Shown in pieces: positions 34,927 to 45,113 of a DNA stretch of 64,000 nt (within the stretch, counting starts at the first letter, position 1; every line of letters begins with the position of its first letter). The stretch comes from Desulfurella amilsii (GTDB lineage: Bacteria; Campylobacterota_A; Desulfurellia; Desulfurellales; Desulfurellaceae), in the NCBI RefSeq assembly GCF_002119425.1, contig NZ_MDSU01000001.1:1-64000 (forward strand). The letters are read 5' to 3'. The translations under genes were made by a program, and so were the position numbers. The notes beneath the pieces are model-generated. The model was not told the DNA's origin, searched no databases, and saw only the letters and a program-made list of their open reading frames with translations.

Positions 34927-36009
34927 ATGTCTAACTCTAAGAAAAAGCTTATTCTTATTGCCAGCGTAGTAGTAATTACCATTGCTTTGATAATCTACTG
35001 GATATACACAAGAAACCAGGTTTCTACAAATGATGCCCATGTAGATTCACATATTTACTATGTATCGCCAAAGGTTGGAGGTCTTATAAAGTCTGTATAT
35101 GTTGACAACTTCTTTCATGTAAAGAAGGATGAGCTCCTTGTAAAAATTGATCCGATTGATTATGAAAATCAGCTAAAGAGCCTAACTCACCAGTACAATG
35201 CAACACTTGATACCATAGCAAGCCTAAAGCAAGAAGCGCTATCAGTGCAAAAAAGCTCAACAGGCCAGATAGGCTCGTTAGAAGAAAACATCAATGCCGC
35301 GCAAGCTCAGCTTGAATCATACAAGGTAAATCTTCACAAAGCTCAACTTGACTTAAAGCGCTACCAAAACCTCTACAACCAAAGGGTAGTATCTGCAAAT
35401 GAATTTGAAATAGAAAACCAAAAATACCATGGAGCTTTATCTGCATTTGAAGCCCAGCAAAGAACAATACAATCCCTTCAATCACAAATTGCTTCCGTAT
35501 CAAGCTACACCCACCAAGTAGCTAAGATTAACGAGCAGATAAAATCCTATGAAAACCAGCTAAAAAGCTTAAAGAACCAGATAAACATAGCCCAAAATAA
35601 CCTAAAACACACAAATATAATAGCTCCAGTTGACGGTATTATAACACAAAAAAACATAGAACCAGGCCAATACGTCCAGCCAGGTCAAACCATGCTTATG
35701 GTAGTGCCATTAAGGGTTGCCTGGGTTAATGCAAACTTCAAAGAAAACCAGATCCACAGAATTAAAATAGGTGACAAAGCTACAGTAACCATAGATGCTT
35801 ACCCGGGTGTAAAATTCAAAGGCTATGTAAAAGACATAGATGCAGGCACAGGCGATAGGTTTTCTTTGCTTCCACCGCAGAATGCTTCTGGCAACTACAT
35901 AAAGATAGTCCAAAGGGTCCCTATAAGAATACAGCTCTACCCCTACGATTACAAAAAATATCCCCTAAGGGTTGGCCTAAACTCTGAAGTAACAGTGCAT
36001 GTTAAGTAA
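34927..36009 (+). CDS. emrA: EmrA/HlyD-type membrane fusion protein
   Basis: A 360-residue periplasmic adaptor. One N-terminal membrane anchor (about 8-25), then the DAHVDSHIYYVSPKVGG lipoyl half-motif typical of EmrA, a long coiled-coil hairpin with many Gln and Asn (about 90-215), and IIAPVDGIITQKNIEPGQYVQPGQ closing the lipoyl domain. It links the EmrB pump to an outer-membrane channel. Its codon use is richer in C (CTC, ACC, CAC, AGG) than its neighbours, hinting at a different origin or recombination. GGAGG lies 9 bases before the ATG. Confidence 0.88.
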   Translation: MSNSKKKLILIASVVVITIALIIYWIYTRNQVSTNDAHVDSHIYYVSPKVGGLIKSVYVDNFFHVKKDELLVKIDPIDYENQLKSLTHQYNATLDTIASLKQEALSVQKSSTGQIGSLEENINAAQAQLESYKVNLHKAQLDLKRYQNLYNQRVVSANEFEIENQKYHGALSAFEAQQRTIQSLQSQIASVSSYTHQVAKINEQIKSYENQLKSLKNQINIAQNNLKHTNIIAPVDGIITQKNIEPGQYVQPGQTMLMVVPLRVAWVNANFKENQIHRIKIGDKATVTIDAYPGVKFKGYVKDIDAGTGDRFSLLPPQNASGNYIKIVQRVPIRIQLYPYDYKKYPLRVGLNSEVTVHVK

Positions 36010-36018
36010 GAGACCAAT

Positions 36019-37563
36019 ATGCAGCAGAAAGTAAACCCGTATATAATTGCACTAACTGTGATGCTAGCCACATTTATGGAAGTGCTTGACACATCTGTTG
36101 CGAATGTGGCTTTGCCTCATATCGCGGGTTCTCTTTCTGTTACCGTTACAGACTCTACTTGGGTTTTGACTTCATATTTGGCAGCAAATGCTATAATCTT
36201 GCCCATTACTGGGTGGTTGTCGCAAAAAATTGGCAGGAAGCGCTATTTTATTGGAAGTATTGTCCTGTTTACGCTTTCTTCTGCTTTGTGTGGCTTATCT
36301 TTTGATTTTTATTTTTTGCTCGTCGCAAGAGCATTACAGGGTTTTGCTGGTGGTGGACTCCAGCCTGTGTCTCAGGCTATATTGATGGAGAGTTTTCCAG
36401 AAAAAAAGCGCGGTATGGCTATGAGTATATTCTCGATTGGCGTGATTTTTGCGCCAATTCTAGGTCCTGTTATTGGAGGCTGGCTTACAGATCAGTATTC
36501 TTGGCGATGGGTATTTTATATTAATTTGCCTGTTGGGATTTTAGCTACAATCCTAACAATGATACTTGTAGAAGACCCGCCATATGCTAAGGCAAATTCT
36601 AAGTTAAAAATTGATTATTTAGCACTGAGTTTTATATTTATTGGCATAGCCTCACTTCAAATTATGCTTGACCAAGGCCAAAATAAAGACTGGCTGAACT
36701 CAAATTTAATAGTTGTATTGGCATTGTCTGCATTCTTTTTTATATCTATGTTTATTATAAAAAATGCTTTTTCTAATGAACCCATAATAAAATTTAGTTT
36801 GTTTAAGGATTTAAATTATTCTATTGGCGTTTTTCTTATGTTTATGACTGGATTTGTGCTGTATTCTTCTTTAGCTCTTTTGCCTATACTTCTGCAAACA
36901 CTAATGGGCTATGATGCACTAAAAGCAGGCTTAGTCATTGCCCCAGGAGGTATTGCAAGTTTAATAATTGCGCCTATAATAGGTAAGGTATCTAATAAAA
37001 TTAATGTGAAGGTGCTTGCAGGTTTAGGTATTTTACTTGTTGCTTATTCACTAGATTTAATGTCAGAATTTAACCTGACGGCCTCATTTGATGTATTTGC
37101 ATGGGCGCGTATTGTGATGGGTTTTGGTTTGCCTTTAATGTTTATTCCGATAAATTTGGTTGCCTATAAGTTTTTAAAAAAAGAGGATATGGGTGATGCA
37201 AGCGGTGTAATTAATTTTGCTCGCAATATTGGTGGTTCTATTGGAATATCTTTTGCTGCAACAATGCTTCAGCGCAGAGAAATATTTCAGAGGGATGCTT
37301 TAGTGCACAATTTTACTCAATCCAGCATAATTTTTCAAAATTTTTTAGATAATACAAGGCAATACTTAGTAACGCGAGGTTTTTCTTTTTCCGACAGCTA
37401 TCATGCTGCAATCGATATAATGAATAATTTGCTTTCAGCGCAAAGCTCTATTATTGGCTATCAAGATGTATTTCAGATAATTATTTATTTTACACTTCCA
37501 TTGTTTATTTTAATATTATTTATAAGAACAAAACAAACTAAAAATAAGAGGGTGCAGTCATGA
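36019..37563 (+). CDS. emrB: EmrB/QacA family MFS drug transporter (DHA2, 14 TM)
   Basis: A 514-residue major facilitator with 14 predicted helices. Family features: LDTSVANVALPHIAG in helix 1 (DHA2 motif LDxTxVNVALP), motif A GWLSQKIGRKRYF, ALQGFAGGGLQPV, GPVIGGWLTDQYSWRWVFYINLPVG in helix 5/6. Proton-driven export of amphipathic compounds is expected. It starts 10 bases after emrA and overlaps the response regulator gene by 4. Confidence 0.92.
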   Translation: MQQKVNPYIIALTVMLATFMEVLDTSVANVALPHIAGSLSVTVTDSTWVLTSYLAANAIILPITGWLSQKIGRKRYFIGSIVLFTLSSALCGLSFDFYFLLVARALQGFAGGGLQPVSQAILMESFPEKKRGMAMSIFSIGVIFAPILGPVIGGWLTDQYSWRWVFYINLPVGILATILTMILVEDPPYAKANSKLKIDYLALSFIFIGIASLQIMLDQGQNKDWLNSNLIVVLALSAFFFISMFIIKNAFSNEPIIKFSLFKDLNYSIGVFLMFMTGFVLYSSLALLPILLQTLMGYDALKAGLVIAPGGIASLIIAPIIGKVSNKINVKVLAGLGILLVAYSLDLMSEFNLTASFDVFAWARIVMGFGLPLMFIPINLVAYKFLKKEDMGDASGVINFARNIGGSIGISFAATMLQRREIFQRDALVHNFTQSSIIFQNFLDNTRQYLVTRGFSFSDSYHAAIDIMNNLLSAQSSIIGYQDVFQIIIYFTLPLFILILFIRTKQTKNKRVQS

Positions 37564-38231
37564 AAATTGTTTTAGTAGAAGACGATGAAAAAATCAGTAG
37601 CTTTATTGCAAAGGGTTTTAAAGAATTAGGTTACATTATCCAGGTATTTGATAATGGTGAAGATGCTTATTACTTTCTTATGAACGAAAATTATGATATT
37701 GCAATTATTGACATTATGTTGCCAAAACTAAATGGTTTTGAGCTAATTCAAAAGCTTAGAGAAAGATCAAACAAGATACCTATTATCGTACTTAGCGCAA
37801 AAAATGCTACAGACGATAAGGTAAAAGGTTTAGAACTTGGGGCTGATGATTATTTAACAAAACCATTTGCATTTAGTGAACTTTTGTCACGCATCAATGC
37901 AATTTACAGAAGAGTTAATAATATTAAAGAAACTGTTTTGCAGTATGCAGATTTAAGCCTGGATATACTCACAAGAGAAGTTACAAAAGCTGATAAAAAA
38001 ATAGAGTTACAAAAGAAAGAATACTCATTGCTTGAGTATTTAATGCGTAATGCAGGTCGTATTGTTACAAAAACTATGATTTTAGAAAGTATATGGGGGT
38101 ATGATTTTGATCCACAGACAAATGTCGTTGATGTGCTTATTCACAGATTGAGAAAAAAAATCGATGATCCATTTGAAAAAAAGCTTATACATACGGTACA
38201 TGGCGTAGGCTATGTTCTTAAAGAAAAGTAA
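37560..38231 (+). CDS. OmpR-family response regulator
   Basis: A 223-residue two-component regulator. Receiver with acidic pair at 8-9, phospho-acceptor Asp51 (AIIDIMLPKLNGFE), Thr/Ser-Ala switch and Lys101 (YLTKPFA). Winged-helix DNA-binding domain from about 125, with the closing RRLRKKID-type recognition (HRLRKKIDDPF) and VRGVGY-like HTVHGVGYVL. Between emrB and the sensor kinase gene; probably controls the efflux genes on both sides. Confidence 0.93.
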   Translation: MKIVLVEDDEKISSFIAKGFKELGYIIQVFDNGEDAYYFLMNENYDIAIIDIMLPKLNGFELIQKLRERSNKIPIIVLSAKNATDDKVKGLELGADDYLTKPFAFSELLSRINAIYRRVNNIKETVLQYADLSLDILTREVTKADKKIELQKKEYSLLEYLMRNAGRIVTKTMILESIWGYDFDPQTNVVDVLIHRLRKKIDDPFEKKLIHTVHGVGYVLKEK

Positions 38232-39573
38232 TTTCTTTTCTAAGATTTCTATCAAAATATTGTTATGGTATAGTGCTATATTTATATCGAATGCTATTTT
38301 TTTGTTTCTTTTGGCTTATTTTATAGTTTCTGCAACCCTAAGGGATAAAGAGTCAACATCAATAAGTCTTGAAATGGAAAAAATTCTCTTAGATGCTCAA
38401 AAATACGGTATGTCAAATGTTAACAAACACATTAGTCACAAAGAAAAAGAAGATTTTTTCATTGAAATATTGGTAAAAAACAAACCCGTTTATGTTAATG
38501 ACAATTTCAAAAAATTACGGCCAGAAAGCAAAATCATAGAAAAAGCCAAATTAAAAAATACTTTTTTTACTATCAAATCAAACGAGAGGACGTTTAAATT
38601 TCAACCCTATAAAACTAAAAATTTAATGATTATTGTAGGAAAAGATGTTGCAGGCACAGAAGAATTGCTTGAAAAATTTAGAGAAATTTTTTTTGGGATG
38701 ATTTTATTTACAATGCTTTTGGGTATAATTGGTGGTCTAATTGCTCTAAGAAAGATACTATTGCCTATAAAAAGCATAACGCAAACGGCTCAATATATCA
38801 TAAATACAGGTAAATTAAATGAGCGTATAAAAGTAGAAAATACACAAGATGAATTTTATGAGTTGAGTATTATTATAAATAAAATGCTTGATAAGATAGA
38901 AGTGCTTGTAAAATCCCTAAAAGAAACGATTGACAATGTAGCTCATGACTTAAGAACGCCTTTGACAAGAATTAAAATTACAAGTGAGCTTGCTTTAAGT
39001 GATCAGTCTAAATTAAACCCTAAAGAGGCACTTTTAAGCTGTCTGGATGAGTCCGATAAAATTTTAACTTTATTAAATGCCATTGTTGATATATCTCAGA
39101 TTGAAACAGGTTCGTTGAGATTAAATATTGAAAAAATTCAATTAAAAAAACTGATAGATGATGTTATTGATTTGTACGATTATGTTATAGAAGAACATGG
39201 TATTAATTTAAATGTTAAATGTGATGAGAATATTTTTGTATATGGTGATTTTAATAGATTGCGACAAGCTTTATCAAATTTGATGGATAATGCTGTAAAG
39301 TACAATAAACCAAATGGTAAGATTTCGATTAAAGCTTTTTTAATTAACAGCAAGGTATCTCTTTTTATACAAGATACAGGCATTGGCATAAGCAATACAG
39401 ATTTACCCTACATTTTCGAAAGGCTTTATAGGGCAGACAAAAGCAGATCCAAACAAGGCCTAGGCCTTGGATTATCTTTAGTTAAAGCAATACTTAAAGC
39501 GCATGAAGCAAAAGTAAAAGTAAGAAGTATCTTGAATTGTGGCACCATTTTTTGTATAATCTTCCAGCATTAA
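38212..39573 (+). CDS. two-component sensor histidine kinase
   Basis: A 453-residue inner-membrane kinase. Membrane helices at about 16-40 and 158-180 enclose a periplasmic domain of about 115 residues; a HAMP linker follows; H-box with His245 in VAHDLRTPLTR; N-box QALSNLMDNAVKYN; G1 DTGIGIS; G2 GLGLGLSL. It overlaps the regulator gene by 20 bases, so the two are translationally coupled. The first residues (MFLKKSNFFSK) come from a start inside the regulator gene; a later start is possible. Confidence 0.9.
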   Translation: MFLKKSNFFSKISIKILLWYSAIFISNAIFLFLLAYFIVSATLRDKESTSISLEMEKILLDAQKYGMSNVNKHISHKEKEDFFIEILVKNKPVYVNDNFKKLRPESKIIEKAKLKNTFFTIKSNERTFKFQPYKTKNLMIIVGKDVAGTEELLEKFREIFFGMILFTMLLGIIGGLIALRKILLPIKSITQTAQYIINTGKLNERIKVENTQDEFYELSIIINKMLDKIEVLVKSLKETIDNVAHDLRTPLTRIKITSELALSDQSKLNPKEALLSCLDESDKILTLLNAIVDISQIETGSLRLNIEKIQLKKLIDDVIDLYDYVIEEHGINLNVKCDENIFVYGDFNRLRQALSNLMDNAVKYNKPNGKISIKAFLINSKVSLFIQDTGIGISNTDLPYIFERLYRADKSRSKQGLGLGLSLVKAILKAHEAKVKVRSILNCGTIFCIIFQH

Positions 39574-39631
39574 AATAGTGTAATATTTGTGAAATGAATT
39601 TGCAAATAAAATTCCTTAGTGTGGTACCGCT

Positions 39632-40969
39632 ATGTTTAAGTATGCTTTTTTTGTAATGTTGGCTTTGGTATTTTTTATATCTGATTGTGCTGAATATAAG
39701 CCGCTTAAAATTAATAATGCGCAGATTAATAAAAAAACAAGCCAGATCGATAAAAAAGCGCTAGAAAGTATGCCAAATGGTAAAATTATACTATCAAAGC
39801 TTGAAAATGATGAGCCATTAAATGAAAACGATATAGCGAGCTTAGCGTTAATCCTAAACCATACATTAAAAATTGAAAGGGACAATTTACAAATTGCAAA
39901 AGCACAAATTAAGAATTCACAAACAATACCAAATCCCAGCGTATCAGCTGATACGGGTTTTCCTATAGCTGGCAATATTCTAAATACATACAACAGTTAT
40001 TCGATTGGACTTTCTTATCCCATTGATTGGATTTTTTCGCATAGCGCAAAGGTAAAAAGTGCTGTACTTGAGTATGAAGCAAAAAAATTAAATTACGATT
40101 TTAATGCTTACCAGATAATGCAGGATGCAAAAATCACAGCTGCAAATGTATATTATTTAGAACAAATATTGAAACAATTATCAGATAAACTAAATTTATA
40201 TAAGAAAATTTACGACACAGTAAAAAATGCCTACAGCAAACAGCTGGTTTTATTAAGCGATTTGCAGCTTGCAAAAAATGAGTATGAAACGTCAAAATTG
40301 ACGTATCTGGATACTAAAAATTTATTAGATAAGCAAAACGATAAGTTAAAAGAAGTACTGGGTCTTCCTTTAAATGTAACTCTAAAAGTCAATTTTAAAC
40401 CTCGCTACACTTCAAAATTACCACCTTTGAAAGAACTATACAAAAATATAGAAAATCGTTTAGATATAGTGGCTTATAGGCTGGCATATCAGGCTCAAGA
40501 AGAAAGAACTCGTCTTGCATTTATTCAGCAATTTCCAAGGGTTTCTATAAATTTTCCATTTAATCGCGACACTTCAAATGTTCAAACATTAGGTGTTGGT
40601 ATTTCTATAGATTTTCCTATCTTTAATACAAATAAGGCACAAATAGACATACAAAAAGCCACTCGAAAAAAAATGTACGACGAATATATATCTCGTATTA
40701 TTACGGCCAAATTTGATATAAAAAGGCTAAAATCTGATATAGAAAATATACAAAACCAATTGAGATTTTTAAATGCAGATTACGAAAATAACACAGATCT
40801 ATTGCGCTACTATAATCAAGCATACAGGGACAATTATATTAACATAATAGAGTTTTATAAAAATTCCAATGACGTGATTGATAAAAAAATAAACATTTTA
40901 AACTTAGAAAAATCTTTGTACAGTATGCAAATAGCTTTAGAGATTGCTTCTGCAAAAAAGATTAATTGA
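39632..40969 (+). CDS. TolC-family outer membrane efflux protein
   Basis: A 445-residue protein with an N-terminal export signal (about 1-20) ending in SDCAEY, where Cys could be lipidated as in OprM/CusC, although the lipobox is poor. The body has the duplicated helical-hairpin pattern of TolC (NTYNSYSIGLSYPIDW ... SDLQLAKNEYETS; then GVGISIDFPIFNTNKAQID). It would be the outer channel for the RND pump downstream and possibly also the EmrAB pump upstream. Confidence 0.85.
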   Translation: MFKYAFFVMLALVFFISDCAEYKPLKINNAQINKKTSQIDKKALESMPNGKIILSKLENDEPLNENDIASLALILNHTLKIERDNLQIAKAQIKNSQTIPNPSVSADTGFPIAGNILNTYNSYSIGLSYPIDWIFSHSAKVKSAVLEYEAKKLNYDFNAYQIMQDAKITAANVYYLEQILKQLSDKLNLYKKIYDTVKNAYSKQLVLLSDLQLAKNEYETSKLTYLDTKNLLDKQNDKLKEVLGLPLNVTLKVNFKPRYTSKLPPLKELYKNIENRLDIVAYRLAYQAQEERTRLAFIQQFPRVSINFPFNRDTSNVQTLGVGISIDFPIFNTNKAQIDIQKATRKKMYDEYISRIITAKFDIKRLKSDIENIQNQLRFLNADYENNTDLLRYYNQAYRDNYINIIEFYKNSNDVIDKKINILNLEKSLYSMQIALEIASAKKIN

Positions 40970-40982
40970 GGTAGGTGTCAAA

Positions 40983-42032
40983 ATGAAAAGGGTTATCTGG
41001 ATAGCAATAATTATATGTGCAAGCGTTTTTTTTGTAGCTTATTTATTATTAAATAAAAATAAATCAACTTTAAATAATTCATCCAAAGAGGTGCTTGTTG
41101 CTAGTGTAAATGCTGTCCCAATTCAACTTAGAGCACTTTCAAGGGATATAGTAGCATACGGCATTATTGAATCTAAACCAGGAACAGCCAAAACCATTAC
41201 TCTGAATTTTGATGCTACTATTAACAAAATGTATGTTATTGATGGTCAAAGTATAAACAAAGACCAACTGCTTTTTAGCGTAATTCCATCGCCTGCTACG
41301 CAATCTCAATTAATGCAAGCGGAAAATTCAGTAAAATTATCACAAGAAAATTTAAAAATCACCCAAGAAAAATTTAAACTTCATTTATTAACACAACAGG
41401 ATATCTTGAATGCCCAAAATGCACTTAATCAAGCTGAAATTGTATATGAGAATTTGAAAAAAGTATACACAGATAAAGTTTACTCTCCCACAAACGGGGT
41501 TATAACAAAAATTAATTATACAGAGGGCGCTAATGTAGTAGCAGGCAGTCCAATTTTATCGGTAGCAAACACTAACAATATTGCTGTAAAATGTGGCGTA
41601 GAGCCAGAAGATGTTAATTTTTTAAAATTAGGTATGCCAGTTACAATATTTCTTATAGATTACAATAAAAACATTACAGGTAAAATTGTTTCTATATCCA
41701 ATATTATTGATCCAGCGACTCATCTAATTAATGTTTATATTTCGCCTGATGCCAATGAAAGTCTTTTGCTAAATAGTTATGTAGAAGTAAGTATTCCCGT
41801 TTCTAAAAGTACAGGTTTTAGTGTTCCAAAATTGGCTCTTTTGTATGAAAATGGACACTACATTATTTATACTATAAAAAATGGCACAGCTAAAAAGCAT
41901 ATTGTTAATGTAGTTTTGAAAAATCAAAATTATGCTTTGATTACATCTTCTGAGATTACAGATAAAGACCTTGTTGTAACGCAGGGTGCGTATGAATTAA
42001 AAAATAATATGAGAGTGAAGGTTCAAAAATGA
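40983..42032 (+). CDS. RND efflux periplasmic adaptor subunit
   Basis: A 349-residue membrane fusion protein. N-terminal anchor helix (about 4-22), a short coiled coil (LMQAENSVKLSQENLKITQEK region), lipoyl/barrel segments with VYSPTNGVITKINYTEGANV, and beta-barrel GMPVTIFLIDYNKNITGKI. ATG 40983 is chosen over a longer frame that starts inside the TolC gene. It overlaps the pump gene by 4 bases. Confidence 0.85.
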   Translation: MKRVIWIAIIICASVFFVAYLLLNKNKSTLNNSSKEVLVASVNAVPIQLRALSRDIVAYGIIESKPGTAKTITLNFDATINKMYVIDGQSINKDQLLFSVIPSPATQSQLMQAENSVKLSQENLKITQEKFKLHLLTQQDILNAQNALNQAEIVYENLKKVYTDKVYSPTNGVITKINYTEGANVVAGSPILSVANTNNIAVKCGVEPEDVNFLKLGMPVTIFLIDYNKNITGKIVSISNIIDPATHLINVYISPDANESLLLNSYVEVSIPVSKSTGFSVPKLALLYENGHYIIYTIKNGTAKKHIVNVVLKNQNYALITSSEITDKDLVVTQGAYELKNNMRVKVQK

Positions 42033-45000
42033 AATTTCAAGATCTTTTGTGGAGGAAAAGAAAAGCAATTATATTTTTAATTATTGTAACTGTATTTGGT
42101 GGTATTTTTGCAACATTTAAAACACCTGTTGCGCTTTTTCCAAATATAGAGTTTCCACGCATTAGAGTTATGGTAGATAGCGGTGATATTCCTGCAAATA
42201 CTATGGTTATTGAAGTCACAAAAAAAATTGAGCAAGCCTTAAGGGCAGTACCAAATGTAGTGCATGTTAGATCAACTACAAGTAGAGGATCTGCAGAGTT
42301 TATGCTTGACTTTGGTTGGGGACAAAATATGAATGTCAATTTACTTAATGTTGAATCTACATTAAATGGCATTCTGCCAGAATTACCAAAAGGTAGTACG
42401 TTTCATGCAATCAGGATGTACCCCACTGTTTATCCTGCAATAGCATACAGTCTTACATCAAAAAATCATTCTTTGGTTGAGTTAAGAAACATTGCTTTAT
42501 ACGAGATAAAACCTTTGCTTTTAAATATCAAAGGTGTAGCTAATGTTCAAGTTGTAGGTGGCGATAAAGAAGAATACCATGTTTTAATTAACCCAATGAA
42601 GCTTTATACATATAATCTTACAATGGATGATGTAATAAAATCATTATCTAACTCAAATATTATTAGTGCAGTTGGCAGGCTTGAAGATTATTATAAGCTT
42701 TATTTAGTGGTATCTAAATCTCAGCTACATAATATAAAATCCATCGAAGATACCGTTTTGAAAACAAGCACGAACGGAATTGTGCGATTAAGTGATATAG
42801 CAGCGATAAAAAAATCTACCGTACCAAATTGGACAAAAGTTGTAGCAAATGGTCAAAATGCCGTTTTGGTGCAGATTATACAATCCCCGGGGGGTAATAC
42901 TGTAAAAATTGCTCATGATGTTGGTAAGAAATTGCGCAAGTTTGAAAGTAAACTACCTAGTGGTATTAAGATTGCTAAATGGTATGACCAAAGTAAATTG
43001 ATTATCTCTTCAGCGTATAGCCTAAGGGACGCTATTATAATTGGCATAATACTTGCTATAATTGTGGTGCTGGTTTTTTTAAGAAACTTAAAGATTACCG
43101 CAGTGCTCCTTATAAGTTTACCTACGATTTTGTTTTCCACAATATTATTGATTTATGTATTCAAAATGAGCTTCAACATCATGACTTTAGGTGGTATAGC
43201 AGCAGCAGTTGGTTTAGTTATCGATGATGTAATCGTAATGATTGAGTATATTATGCGCTATATTGAAGAGAACAAAGACTTAGAAATTTCAAAAGCTATA
43301 CCCCGTGCTGTTAAAGATTTTTTAAAGCCTCTTTTGGGTTCATCTTTATCAACCACTGTAATTTTTATCCCATTTGCTTTTTTATCTGGCATAACAGGTG
43401 CTTTTTTTAAAACTTTATCCATTACTATGGCAATGAGTCTTATTATTTCTTTTTTAGTGACAGTAATTTTAGTACCTTTAATTGCAAGGAAACTGTTGAT
43501 TAAAGGTACTAATCAAGAAAGAAAAAATACGCTTGTTGATTACTTAAATAAAATATATCAGAAAGCTATAAATTTTTCTTTTCGAAAACCATTGTATGTT
43601 TATTTGCTTGTTATAGCATTGATTGGGCTTGGTATATTCAGTTTCAAAAATATTGGAAGTGGATTTATGCCTTCTATGGACGAGGGCGGGTTTGTTTTAG
43701 ATTATGTTACAAAACCAGGTACTTCGCTAAATGAAACGCAATATACTTTAAGCAAAATAGAAAAGATAATACAATCAAATAAATACGTACAAAATTACAC
43801 TGCAAGAACAGGCTTGGGGTTAGGTGGTGGGTTAAACGAACCAAACACAGGAGATTTTTTTATTAAACTTAAACCCTTCCCCAGACCTTCTGTTGAGAAT
43901 ATAATGAATCAGATAAGAAATAAGATAGAAACAACAGTACCTGGTATACGCATAGACATGTCTCAGCTTATGGAAGACATGATAGGTGATTTAGTAGGAA
44001 CACCATCTCCAATTGAAATAAAAATTTATTCCGATAATTATGCTCAATTACTAGCCCTTGCACCGAAAGCCGCAAATATAATATCTAAAGTCCCAGGTGT
44101 TGTAGATGTTAAAAGTGGTGTTGTGCTTGCTGGCGATGCTTTAAATATTGAAGTTAATCGCTCTAAAGCAGCAATAGAGGGCGTTGATCCAATGTATGTT
44201 ACAAACCAGCTGTATCAATACCTAAATGGCGTCGATGCTACCTACATATTGGAAAGTCCAAAATTAATTGGCGTTAGAGTTTGGACACCGCAGGATTTTA
44301 GACAAAACATTACAGATATAGAAAATTTACCCATCCGTACACAAGATGGCAGGCTTATCCCTCTAAAGCGCATTGCAGATTTACATATAGTAACAGGTCA
44401 GCCAGAGATTGTTCATGATAACTTAAAAAATATGATAGCAGTGAGTGCAAGGATTAGCAATACAAGTTTAGGTCAGGCTGTAAATAGGGTTCAAAAGGTC
44501 TTAAATAAATCTCAAATTTTAAATACCAAGGGTGTGTATTACGAATTTGGCGGACTTTATGCTCAGCAAAAGAAAGCATTTGCAGGTTTGTCTATTGTGC
44601 TTATTAGCGCTGTTGTTTTAGTTTTTATAGTTTTGCTATTTTTATATGAGCAATTTTCTATGGCGTTTATAATTCTTTTGACCTCACTTTTGGCTTTAGC
44701 TGCGGATTTTATTGGCTTGTATATAACTCAAACACAATTAAACATAACATCGATAATGGGTCTTATTATGAGTGTTGGTATTAATACGGAAACGGCAATA
44801 TTTTATGTAAGTGAGTATAAAGAGTATATTGAAAATAAAAGCAACATCGAAGCAATTATACATGCTGGCAAAAATAGAATGCGTCCCATTGTTATGTCCA
44901 CTTTAATTGCAATACTTGCCCTAATGCCTATTGCTATAAATCTGGGGCATGGGTCTGACATGCTAAAGCCACTTGCTATTGCCATTATCTCTGGTTTATT

Positions 45001-45079
45001 AGCGCAACTTTTTATGGTGTTATTTTTTTTACCAACTACTTTGTTTAATATAGAAAAGTTTAAAAAGCGAAGCTCTTAA
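42029..45079 (+). CDS. RND-family efflux pump permease (AcrB/MdtBC-like)
   Basis: A 1016-residue inner-membrane pump with two repeats of one plus five helices around large periplasmic loops. The proton-relay Asp pair is Asp399-Asp400 in GLVIDDVIVMIEY of helix 4; the opening WRKRKAIIFLIIVTVFGG, ALFPNIEFPRIRV and second-half SIMGLIMSVGINTETAIFYV are typical. The substrate is unknown; it resembles drug and acriflavine pumps more than metal pumps, since no metal-site Met or Glu motif was evident. Confidence 0.9.
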   Translation: MKFQDLLWRKRKAIIFLIIVTVFGGIFATFKTPVALFPNIEFPRIRVMVDSGDIPANTMVIEVTKKIEQALRAVPNVVHVRSTTSRGSAEFMLDFGWGQNMNVNLLNVESTLNGILPELPKGSTFHAIRMYPTVYPAIAYSLTSKNHSLVELRNIALYEIKPLLLNIKGVANVQVVGGDKEEYHVLINPMKLYTYNLTMDDVIKSLSNSNIISAVGRLEDYYKLYLVVSKSQLHNIKSIEDTVLKTSTNGIVRLSDIAAIKKSTVPNWTKVVANGQNAVLVQIIQSPGGNTVKIAHDVGKKLRKFESKLPSGIKIAKWYDQSKLIISSAYSLRDAIIIGIILAIIVVLVFLRNLKITAVLLISLPTILFSTILLIYVFKMSFNIMTLGGIAAAVGLVIDDVIVMIEYIMRYIEENKDLEISKAIPRAVKDFLKPLLGSSLSTTVIFIPFAFLSGITGAFFKTLSITMAMSLIISFLVTVILVPLIARKLLIKGTNQERKNTLVDYLNKIYQKAINFSFRKPLYVYLLVIALIGLGIFSFKNIGSGFMPSMDEGGFVLDYVTKPGTSLNETQYTLSKIEKIIQSNKYVQNYTARTGLGLGGGLNEPNTGDFFIKLKPFPRPSVENIMNQIRNKIETTVPGIRIDMSQLMEDMIGDLVGTPSPIEIKIYSDNYAQLLALAPKAANIISKVPGVVDVKSGVVLAGDALNIEVNRSKAAIEGVDPMYVTNQLYQYLNGVDATYILESPKLIGVRVWTPQDFRQNITDIENLPIRTQDGRLIPLKRIADLHIVTGQPEIVHDNLKNMIAVSARISNTSLGQAVNRVQKVLNKSQILNTKGVYYEFGGLYAQQKKAFAGLSIVLISAVVLVFIVLLFLYEQFSMAFIILLTSLLALAADFIGLYITQTQLNITSIMGLIMSVGINTETAIFYVSEYKEYIENKSNIEAIIHAGKNRMRPIVMSTLIAILALMPIAINLGHGSDMLKPLAIAIISGLLAQLFMVLFFLPTTLFNIEKFKKRSS

Positions 45080-45104
45080 ATTTGTGCAACAATTGTAGTA
45101 TAAT
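45077..45104 (+). promoter_or_regulatory. promoter of the HD-domain gene
   Basis: TTAAAT-like -35 (about 45077-45081), 17-base spacer and perfect -10 TATAAT (45099-45104). Start point near 45111, ATG at 45114, no Shine-Dalgarno: probably leaderless. Confidence 0.5.
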
Positions 45105-45113
45105 GCATGTAGC

